Assembly (NCBI GenBank): GCA_027064425.1
Contig: JAMOPO010000025.1
Span: forward strand, 1 to 11,983
Source: Methanobacteriota archaeon
GTDB lineage: Archaea; JAADCQ01; Methanopyri; Methanopyrales; Methanopyraceae
DNA length: 11,983 nucleotides
Direction: 5' to 3'
Shown here: positions 6,733-11,983 of the stretch, in pieces
Layout: each line of letters begins with the position of its first letter
Position numbering within the stretch: the first letter of the stretch is position 1
Program-made: the position numbers and the translations under genes
The notes under the pieces: model-generated
Seen by the model: the letters and a program-made list of their open reading frames with translations, nothing else
Databases searched by the model: none
Told to the model about the DNA's origin: nothing

Positions 6733-7459
6733 AATTAGGCAGGACGATCGGTGACCAGCGGATCACCATCCCGCCGCGTGATCGGATGACCCCGCGGACC
6801 CCATCCACGTCGAGCCGCCCGTGCCGGGCCTCCACGGCTGTGATTTCCATCGGGGTTGGAAGGCCGAGAATCAGGAAGGCCCGGGACAGGAGTGGGATCC
6901 TTGCCATTGAGATGATGGCCAGGTGGTGAACCTTCCCTTCGTACCCGCGGACCATCTTACCGTGGACTATCAAGGAAGGAGGGACGTACGTTGCTGAGCC
7001 GCTCCAGATGACACTTTTAAGTAGTACCAGTGAGCACGGGCCGCTGACTTCTACCCCGGAGTAGTTCACCCTAACCTTGGGCCTCCCGGAGCAGACGATC
7101 GTGAATGGTGCCGGCATCGGGCCCATGTACACGTTGACGCGATTCCCGCTGACGACCACCCAGTATCGGCCGGCGAGGTGCGGGATGGGGACGATCTCAT
7201 ATCCTCCCATGGAGGGGAGGTTGAACTTCTCATAGGCGGTGGGGTCGCGGTACCAGGCGTAAACGGGGACGGGGCCGGGCTGAAGGTCCCTACCGCTCAC
7301 CGCCGGCAGCCTTTTAACGCTCATTATCTTCACCGAGGGGGGAGTGGGGTTCGTCGTCGCCGCCGTCCACGTGTGGAAGTATCCCTTCGAGACGGCTAGG
7401 ACGGCCACCAGGACGGCCACAAGTTGTGTGAAAAGGACGGGCCGGACGTAACCGGGCAT
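6680..7459 (-). CDS. Membrane-anchored extracytoplasmic protein, unknown function
   Basis: A 259-residue protein with a hydrophobic N-terminal segment (about residues 8-24, VLFTQLVAVLVAVLAV), probably a signal anchor, followed by a beta-rich region full of Val, Gly, Pro and Tyr. A second hydrophobic stretch at about 182-200 (LAIISMARIPLLSRAFLIL) could be another helix. I recognise no family and could not align it convincingly to S1, S2 or the 507-residue neighbour. The ATG at 7459 has GGGGG about six bases upstream on the minus strand. It sits between the two S-L modules on the opposite strand, sharing a 58-bp divergent gap with S2 and overlapping the 3' end of L1 tail-to-tail by 53 bases. 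A role with the surface glycan genes is inference from position and predicted location. Confidence 0.78.
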   Translation of the reverse strand: MPGYVRPVLFTQLVAVLVAVLAVSKGYFHTWTAATTNPTPPSVKIMSVKRLPAVSGRDLQPGPVPVYAWYRDPTAYEKFNLPSMGGYEIVPIPHLAGRYWVVVSGNRVNVYMGPMPAPFTIVCSGRPKVRVNYSGVEVSGPCSLVLLKSVIWSGSATYVPPSLIVHGKMVRGYEGKVHHLAIISMARIPLLSRAFLILGLPTPMEITAVEARHGRLDVDGVRGVIRSRGGMVIRWSPIVLPNFTFQDLVWRYPRWPYSL

Positions 7460-7488
7460 GCACCGCCCCCGGGCGCGGTCCCTCCGCG

Positions 7489-7500
7489 CCCATTATTGGG
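7489..7500. promoter_or_regulatory. Candidate shared TATA-like element in the divergent gap
   Basis: The only AT-rich run in the 58-bp gap between the minus-strand 259-residue gene and S2 is CCCATTATTGGG. CCCA/TGGG form inverted arms around TTAT. It is placed about 30 bases before the minus-strand ATG, as an archaeal TATA box with a short leader would be, and about 20-25 bases before the S2 ATG. It does not match the archaeal consensus well, so confidence is low. Confidence 0.3.
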
Positions 7501-7517
7501 TCATTCGGGGAGGGAAC

Positions 7518-8111
7518 ATGAGGGGCCTGAGGCTCGTTGCGGCGGCCCTGATTGGCTGGCTGTGGTGCGCCGTGGCATGGTCGGCGGTGAATCCCAGGTA
7601 CGTCATTCACGACGGAAAGGTGACGTACCCGTGGCTTCGGGACGGCTTCCGGACGCTGGAGATGCCCGTGGTCATGGGACCGGTGACGGACACCTGGGTC
7701 CCCTGGAGGGTCGTACAGGCGTCGGAGTGGCTGATCTGGGGGTGGTTGGAGGCGGGACCCGATCGTCTCGCGTTGGGGCCCTTGACGTACCGGTCGAGCG
7801 GGAGCTGGGCCAAGCTGATGAGGGCGTCGGAGGGTACCAGAGTGTCGGGGTACGGGCTGAAGTCCGGGGATTCCGACCTGATTTTTCGGGGCTTCCTAGT
7901 GGACAGGGGAGGTAGGTGGCTCGTCCTGTTGTGCCCGGGCGGTCCGGTCCTGGTGCTCGGTGGGAAGATCAGGGAGTGGCGGGTGTTCGGGGAGGTTTAC
8001 GTGTCGCTCCGGAGGGGGATGGTGATCGCCGTCCTGCCAGAGCGCGTGTTCTGGGGAGTGCATGTTTGGAAACCGAGCTTGCGATTGTCCTCATTGGGTT
8101 TACCGCCCTGA
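7518..8111 (+). CDS. Small membrane-anchored protein S2, partner of the GT-C-like protein L2
   Basis: About 197 residues: a hydrophobic N-terminal anchor or signal (residues 4-24, rich in Ala, Leu and Trp), then a probably extracytoplasmic beta-rich domain. It is the paralog of S1, sharing TYPWL, LGPLT, SGYG and the C-terminal LPER...G.HVWKPSLRLS region, with low identity elsewhere. ATG 7518 is preceded by GGGGAGGG at 7507-7514. The ATG at 7458 in the same frame is rejected because it lies in the divergent promoter gap, overlaps the start of the minus gene and adds a charged stretch before the anchor. Its last 46 bases overlap the start of L2, in the same -1 frame relation as S1 with L1. Function unknown; the conserved pairing suggests it is a subunit or accessory of L2. 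Confidence 0.8.
   Translation: MRGLRLVAAALIGWLWCAVAWSAVNPRYVIHDGKVTYPWLRDGFRTLEMPVVMGPVTDTWVPWRVVQASEWLIWGWLEAGPDRLALGPLTYRSSGSWAKLMRASEGTRVSGYGLKSGDSDLIFRGFLVDRGGRWLVLLCPGGPVLVLGGKIREWRVFGEVYVSLRRGMVIAVLPERVFWGVHVWKPSLRLSSLGLPP
8053..8058 (+). promoter_or_regulatory. Shine-Dalgarno GGGGAG deciding the L2 TTG start
   Basis: GGGGAG lies seven bases before TTG 8066. With this start L2 begins METELAI and aligns without gaps to L1 (MEAKVTA) through DCC at 23-25, MDL at 35-37 and W57. The upstream open frame back to 7916 encodes an arginine- and glycine-rich shadow of S2. Confidence 0.65.
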
Positions 8112-10252
8112 TGCTGGGCCCGATGATCTGGGACTGCTGCGTTAACGCCGGCGCTTCCCCGGCGGACATGGACCTGGCCGTTCAGGCTGTGAAAACGTAC
8201 CTGATCAGCCGTCACGGACTCGCCGGCGGCGACTGGGATCCTCACTCGTACCTGGGCCGGCCGCCGCTGGTCAACTACCCTGTGGTCCCGTTCTTACTCC
8301 CCGCGCTGCTCTCTAGGTGCGTCGACCCGGCCCTCGCGTGCTCGATCTCCGAGTACGTGTACAGGATGCTGCCCGTGTTGGTCTGGGCCGCGCTCAGGCT
8401 GGCCGGAGCGGACTCCCGCGGGTCTCTAGGGGCGCTGATCGTCTATTTGGTTCTGTATCCGATCTACCTGCTGCACAATGCCACTTACGTGCGGGTGGCC
8501 ACGACGCTGGCGTACTGCGCGTTCACGACCGCTGTGATCGTATGGTACTCAAACCTTGGACGCAGACTTCGGACCGCAACCTCCGCCGCGCTGCTCTACG
8601 TCGCGCTCCTGTCAAATTTCATCTATATCCTACTCCCGGCGGCGGCGTTCGCGCTCCTGGAGTCCCGCACGCTCTTCCCACCGATCCTGTCCGCGACCCC
8701 GGTCCTGTATCTGGCGTACGAGTTCGGCAAACTGAGCTTCAGCAACGTGCCCGCCTCGTGCCACTTCACCTACACGATCCTGGACAAAGGGACGACGATG
8801 ATCCTCGGGCTCCTGTCCGGCCTTGCCGTCCTGACGCTGCTCATCAGCCTATTGGACTCACGCTCGGCGGTGCTGTCGCTGGGGACGGGAGCCTGCCTGG
8901 CGACGCTCGCCGGATGGTGCATGGTATCCCCCGGGCTGGAGAAGCTCATGATCGGGTCGGCGAAGGTGCTCACGCAGCTCGACCTGCAACGGCTCCCAAT
9001 CATCCCCTCGTTGACGCTCACGATCGGGGTGGCAAGGGTGAGCCGCAAACGGTCGCTTCCTCCGACGTGGGCGCTGATCGGCCTCCCGCCGGTCTGCCTC
9101 ACGGCCATTGGATCGGCGGCGCTTCCATGGGTGAGCCTGCCCAGCCTGATCGCAGGGGTCTATGACGGGCACGAGCAGCGGGTCTTCGTGGCCGGCACGG
9201 CCGACGCCTTGTTCCCGTGGAAGGACGGGAGGCTGGGCATGTCACTGATGGGAGCCTTCCATCAGGGGCTTCCGGAACCGGCGTTGAGGGTGCTCACGGC
9301 CACGTACTTCCCGCTGGGCACGATGGCGGGTGGGTTCAGCGACTACTCTCATCGACCGGGTTACAACCAGCCCTTCAGCCTAGAGTTAACCCGGAAGCTC
9401 CTCGACATACTCCCCACCGGCCGCGTGGAGGTGATGGTGGAGCCTGCGGCCTTGCACGGGCCATGCGACGTGAAGGGAGTGCCAGAGGTCCGGTCACGGG
9501 TGAGCCTAAGGGACGCCCTGCCCGTCGATCGCGTTCGGGTCCTTTACGTGGGCTCGTTCACGGACTACAGTTACCTGTGGTTGAATGTGGTGCGGTGCGC
9601 GCCCGCGGGCTACTTCCCCGTAATCCCCTGCCTCCGCCCCTACGATCTCAAGCACCACCAGCAGCTCGACGTGACCAGGTACTGGACGGGGGACGTCCTT
9701 GTCGTTGACCCCGGGGCTCTTCAACACCCGGGCCTGAGGCGGCTGGTGAAGCGCGCTAGGATCGTTGTCGTCGCGCACTCGTCGCCGGCCCTGGATCGCG
9801 CGGACGTGAAGGACGTCGTCCGGCTCGTGAGAAAGTGCGGTAAGCGGCCCATCGTGCTGGGACCCGTCCACAGACCGATCGCGCCTCGGGCTCTGCGACC
9901 CCTGATGCGGTCACTGGTTCACTGGGACGGGTGCAAGGTGAAGGGCGCCGTGCACCTGGCGGCGAACGACAGGATGGTCGTGGACGGGGTAAGGTCACGC
10001 CTGGCCGTCATCCCGTGGGCGTGGGCGCCGTTTTGGGCGGTGAACGGGCGGGAGGGTGAGGCGTGCCCGGTCGGCCCGTACATGCTCGTCAGGACCGGAG
10101 GCAAACCCGCCCACCTACACTACGTCGCCTGGGAACGATACCAGTCCCGAGCCTACCTTTGCTCCGCCCTCCTTTTCATCGGCCTCACCGCGGCGGCAGT
10201 GATGCTCAGCAGCGCAAGGAGCAGGCTGAAGGGGGCCGTCGGCCTGTCGTAG
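8066..10252 (+). CDS. GT-C-like polytopic membrane protein L2 with large extracytoplasmic domain
   Basis: A 728-residue paralog of L1. It has a first helix (about 5-22), DCC at 23-25, Asp36 in MDLAVQ, and the loop motif WDPHSYLGRPPLVNYP at 57-72, at the same residue numbers as L1. About ten further helices follow, then a probably extracytoplasmic region from about 360 to 697 containing FPWKDGR, GAFHQG, FSDYSHRPGYNQ and the terminal IPWAWAPFWAVNG module. A last helix lies at about 700-717. Repeats A and B fall at residues 494-541 and 648-697; the region between them (DVLVVDP to RSRLA) is only about 40 percent identical to L1 by eye. GT-C-like or PTPS_related/YfhO-like membership is inferred from motif and layout. 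The TTG start was chosen by alignment and Shine-Dalgarno. The last 100 bases are coding on both strands. Confidence 0.85.
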   Translation: METELAIVLIGFTALMLGPMIWDCCVNAGASPADMDLAVQAVKTYLISRHGLAGGDWDPHSYLGRPPLVNYPVVPFLLPALLSRCVDPALACSISEYVYRMLPVLVWAALRLAGADSRGSLGALIVYLVLYPIYLLHNATYVRVATTLAYCAFTTAVIVWYSNLGRRLRTATSAALLYVALLSNFIYILLPAAAFALLESRTLFPPILSATPVLYLAYEFGKLSFSNVPASCHFTYTILDKGTTMILGLLSGLAVLTLLISLLDSRSAVLSLGTGACLATLAGWCMVSPGLEKLMIGSAKVLTQLDLQRLPIIPSLTLTIGVARVSRKRSLPPTWALIGLPPVCLTAIGSAALPWVSLPSLIAGVYDGHEQRVFVAGTADALFPWKDGRLGMSLMGAFHQGLPEPALRVLTATYFPLGTMAGGFSDYSHRPGYNQPFSLELTRKLLDILPTGRVEVMVEPAALHGPCDVKGVPEVRSRVSLRDALPVDRVRVLYVGSFTDYSYLWLNVVRCAPAGYFPVIPCLRPYDLKHHQQLDVTRYWTGDVLVVDPGALQHPGLRRLVKRARIVVVAHSSPALDRADVKDVVRLVRKCGKRPIVLGPVHRPIAPRALRPLMRSLVHWDGCKVKGAVHLAANDRMVVDGVRSRLAVIPWAWAPFWAVNGREGEACPVGPYMLVRTGGKPAHLHYVAWERYQSRAYLCSALLFIGLTAAAVMLSSARSRLKGAVGLS
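9545..9687 (+). repeat. Repeat A, copy 2 (143 bp, identical to 6004-6146)
   Basis: Second copy of tract A, in L2 residues 494-541. It is in the same reading frame and direction as copy 1 and begins exactly at a codon boundary. Flanking sequence is diverged. Confidence 0.97.
10008..10156 (+). repeat. Repeat B, copy 2 (149 bp, identical to 6458-6606)
   Basis: Second copy of tract B, in L2 residues 648-697. Its right edge at 10156 lies one base past the complement of the stop codon (10153-10155) of the minus-strand membrane-protein gene, so the stop of that gene is inside the repeat and its coding sequence begins where identity ends. Confidence 0.97.
10153..10252. other. Tail-to-tail coding overlap of two membrane-protein genes
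   Basis: One hundred bases encode the end of L2 on the plus strand (last helix, containing LLFIGLTAAAVML, and a basic tail) and the end of the 507-residue protein on the minus strand (last helix, containing FSLLLALLSITAAAV, and a basic tail). Both strands therefore specify a hydrophobic C-terminal helix. The other module has a shorter 53-base tail overlap at 6680-6732 in which L1 encodes only its charged tail. Confidence 0.85.
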
Positions 10253-11676
10253 CGCACGCGTCCGTTGAGGACCATCAGGCCGGCCGGTCCCGGCCGGCGG
10301 TGGGAGTGAGGCTTCCACCAGGGGCTGAACGACTGGGCCACTAGCCCGTGGCCGGAGAGCGTCCTGGGGGTTAGTACGAGGGGCTCCGAGACGGGCTTGA
10401 TGCCGTTCAAACGGGACCACTCGTACGCGAGGGTGAGCTGGTCGGAGGACTGAGCAGCCAGGTGTCCGGGGGACACGATCCTCAGGATCTTCAGCTTTAG
10501 CTGCAGCACCCTCGGTTCCACGCTCGAGGACGGGGTGAAAGCCACGTACCGCGAGTCCCCGACCTGAGTCATCAGGATGGCGAACGTGGCCGTCGCGGGC
10601 GTCGTGGACAGGAACGGCGGATTCACCACCGGTCGCCCGCGGAGCACGTGGTGGACAACCTCCGTGAACCACGGGTCGCTCGAGACCACCGCGACGGCGC
10701 TTCCCGACCCGACGGTGACGGAGCCGGCGATCGTCATCCTGGGCTTCGCCAGATACGAGAGCTCGGCCATGTTGAGCGGGATGAACGTCAGCGACATCAG
10801 CGCGGCGGAGGCCAGGACCCGTCGATGCCTCCGCTCCAGCCCGGCTAGCACGGAGTCGGCGTACCGGAGGGCCTCCGATAGGGCCAGAACGTACGGGAAC
10901 GCCAACCCCATGACGAGTCCGGGATGAAGGAGGGAAGCCGCGGCCAGGACGCAGGCCAGCAGCGCAGGTGCTTTCCACCGGGTCCCGAGCGCACGGTGCA
11001 GCAGGTAGCCCAGGGTTACCGTCACCGCAAGGGACACTGAGATACCCAGGCAGTACGCGATCGTCAACGGGCTCAGGATGGCGGATGTCGCCATCCGGTT
11101 TATCGACTCGGCGAGGTACGAAGCGAGGTCGTCGGCGGTGCACGCGAGGGAGGCGATCAGCGGCCACGGGGATGGAGATCGTAGCGCGAGCTCCACGCAC
11201 AGGGCCAACTCCGGCAGGGCAAGGGATCCCAGGGTCCTTCGGGCGGGCGAGCCCGTCGCCAGCCCGGCCAGGTAACAGACGACGAGCGCGGGAGCGGGGT
11301 GTAGGGTGTAAGCGACGGCGGCCAGCGAGGGTAGCGCCAGGGTCGCGGCCAGGAGGCGGGAGCGAAAGGCCAGGTACGTGCACAGGGAGACGGCGAGGAC
11401 GGCCAGCAGGGTCGTCGATCGGCCGAGCCCGTAGAGCAGGTAGTACGGGGTGGGGGACAGCGGGTACCCGCCACCTAAGTAAGGGTTCCACTCCGGGAGC
11501 TCGTGCGCCCTGAGGCTCTCGGCGACCGCCTTGAGGTTCGCCACCCCGGAGGCGTAGACGTAGGGGAAGAGGGGAACGCGGAGTGGGACCAGGGCCAAGA
11601 AGATCAAGACCAGGCTTGCCATCGAGCCCAGCGCGATGGCGTCGACGTGCCTCCGGGTCGGGAAAGGCACCGGCAT
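10153..11676 (-). CDS. Third GT-C-like polytopic membrane protein, divergent (507 residues)
   Basis: A 507-residue membrane protein. After a first helix (about 14-31) comes a loop with PEWNPYLGGGYPLSPTPYYL at 61-80, the classic W-N-P-Y..GGYP signature of PTPS_related/YfhO-like GT-C proteins and a counterpart of the WDPY loop in L1 and L2. The acidic residue that L1 and L2 have about 21 residues before this Trp is not evident here (FPYVYASGVANLK), so catalysis is doubtful. Roughly seven more helices run to about 300. A smaller outer domain follows, with FSPWWKPHSHRRPG...LMVLNGRVRY near 440-475, similar in kind to the terminal module of L1 and L2, then a final helix. ATG 11676 lies directly next to GGGGGG, so GTG 11670, six bases away, may be the true start. 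The C-terminal helix is encoded opposite that of L2. Confidence 0.82.
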   Translation of the reverse strand: MPVPFPTRRHVDAIALGSMASLVLIFLALVPLRVPLFPYVYASGVANLKAVAESLRAHELPEWNPYLGGGYPLSPTPYYLLYGLGRSTTLLAVLAVSLCTYLAFRSRLLAATLALPSLAAVAYTLHPAPALVVCYLAGLATGSPARRTLGSLALPELALCVELALRSPSPWPLIASLACTADDLASYLAESINRMATSAILSPLTIAYCLGISVSLAVTVTLGYLLHRALGTRWKAPALLACVLAAASLLHPGLVMGLAFPYVLALSEALRYADSVLAGLERRHRRVLASAALMSLTFIPLNMAELSYLAKPRMTIAGSVTVGSGSAVAVVSSDPWFTEVVHHVLRGRPVVNPPFLSTTPATATFAILMTQVGDSRYVAFTPSSSVEPRVLQLKLKILRIVSPGHLAAQSSDQLTLAYEWSRLNGIKPVSEPLVLTPRTLSGHGLVAQSFSPWWKPHSHRRPGPAGLMVLNGRVRYDRPTAPFSLLLALLSITAAAVRPMKRRAEQR

Positions 11677-11708
11677 CCCCCCGGCGGGTCCGCGCCCGCG
11701 TCGATGCC

Positions 11709-11716
11709 TTTATTAA
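11709..11716 (-). promoter_or_regulatory. TATA-box candidate in the 507-residue protein/carB divergent gap
   Basis: TTAATAAA on the minus strand (TTTATTAA on plus) is the only AT-rich run in the 52-bp gap. About 25 bases downstream on the minus strand a transcript would begin near 11687, leaving a short leader that contains GGGGGG (11677-11682) before the start codon. For carB the distance to GTG 11729 is only about 17 bases, so it fits carB less well unless that gene starts further downstream. Confidence 0.5.
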
Positions 11717-11728
11717 CGTGCGCCGCTA

Positions 11729-11983
11729 GTGCTGGAGCGGGTTCTGTTGCCCGAGACCCCCGATAAGGTCCTGATCATCGGGTCGGGCCCGATCGTCGTC
11801 GGTCAGGCGGCGGAGTTCGACTACTCTGGTTCTCAGGCGTGCAAGGCGCTGCGGGAAGAGGGCGTCGAGGTCGTTCTGGTGAACAGCAACCCGGCGACGA
11901 TCATGACGGATCCGAACATGGCGGACCGCGTCTACATCGAGCCGTTGGACGCGCGGATCGTGGCCAAGGTGATCGAGAAGGAG
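11729..11983 (+). CDS. carB: Carbamoyl-phosphate synthase large subunit, N-terminal part, runs off the right edge
   Basis: The first 85 residues of CarB, the ammonia- and ATP-using large subunit that makes carbamoyl phosphate for pyrimidine and arginine synthesis. The signature is unmistakable: [20 protein letters not shown] at 14-33, [11 protein letters not shown] at 34-44, [15 protein letters not shown] at 48-62, then MADRVYIEP. All match the N-terminal ATP-grasp domain of bacterial and archaeal CarB. GTG 11729 gives 13 residues before VLIIG, as expected; TTG 11747 is a shorter in-frame alternative. The window ends early in the protein, so one cannot tell whether the gene is full length or split in two as in some methanogens. 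It is divergent from the 507-residue membrane protein and functionally unrelated to the surface cluster. Confidence 0.97.
   Translation, partial: MLERVLLPETPDKVLIIGSGPIVVGQAAEFDYSGSQACKALREEGVEVVLVNSNPATIMTDPNMADRVYIEPLDARIVAKVIEKE

Noticed and set aside
7916-8065. N-terminal extension of the L2 open frame
   Set aside because: Arg/Gly-rich shadow of S2; L1 alignment and GGGGAG at 8053-8058 place the start at TTG 8066.
3929-8111. Programmed frameshift fusing S to L
   Set aside because: Both L genes have their own start codon and Shine-Dalgarno at matching places, and I saw no convincing slippery heptamer in the overlaps; ordinary translational coupling suffices.
8317-9165. Plus-strand 282-codon open frame inside L2
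   Set aside because: Arg/Gly/Pro-rich alternate frame with no hydrophobic pattern or motif; shadow of L2.
6004-10156. Tracts A and B as mobile elements or recombination sites
   Set aside because: They are in-frame parts of paralogous proteins with no terminal inverted repeats, no target duplications and no recombinase gene nearby; gene conversion is the simpler explanation.
10115-11491. Long minus-strand open frame (458 codons) in another frame of the 507-residue gene
   Set aside because: Arg/Pro/Gly/His-rich shadow; the overlapping 507-codon frame has clear membrane helices and the WNPY..GGYP motif.

Overview
The window is GC-rich and almost entirely coding. It uses GTG and TTG starts freely behind GGTGA, GGAGG or GGGG-type Shine-Dalgarno sequences, and genes are packed with short gaps or overlaps. 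A GlmM/ManB-type phosphohexomutase, a glutaminase-less GlmS-like SIS protein, a GtrA protein and archaeal-style GT-C-like membrane proteins suggest a hyperthermophilic euryarchaeon. Methanopyrus kandleri or a close relative is my best guess, by inference only. I see no tRNA, rRNA, CRISPR array, insertion sequence or phage gene. No gene-free stretch exceeds 60 bases.

Layout. (1) Positions 1-533, minus strand: 5' part of a phosphohexomutase gene leaving the window. (2) Positions 559-6732, plus strand: seven genes that look like one operon. They are a GtrA membrane protein, a SIS-domain sugar-phosphate protein, an NDP-sugar pyrophosphorylase with a left-handed beta-helix tail, two unrecognised small membrane proteins, a small membrane-anchored protein (S1) and a 747-residue GT-C-like membrane protein (L1). 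(3) Positions 6680-7459, minus: an orphan membrane-anchored protein. (4) Positions 7518-10252, plus: a second copy of the S-L pair (S2, L2). (5) Positions 10153-11676, minus: a third GT-C-like membrane protein, smaller and divergent. (6) From 11729, plus: start of carB (carbamoyl-phosphate synthase large subunit), a housekeeping gene that marks the right border.

Functional reading. Mutase, SIS protein and nucleotidyltransferase are the types of enzyme that make an activated sugar such as UDP-GlcNAc or GDP-mannose. GtrA proteins are linked to lipid-linked sugar export. The large membrane proteins carry an N-terminal W-(D/N)-P-Y...G.P loop and, in L1 and L2, a big domain probably outside the membrane before a last helix, as in PTPS_related/YfhO-like GT-C proteins. 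I infer a cell-surface glycosylation or envelope-glycan locus with a duplicated two-gene module.

The most striking feature is that L1 and L2, otherwise clearly diverged, share two perfectly identical DNA tracts of 143 and 149 bp separated by about 315 bp of diverged sequence. This points to patchy gene conversion or unusual constraint on the nucleotide sequence.
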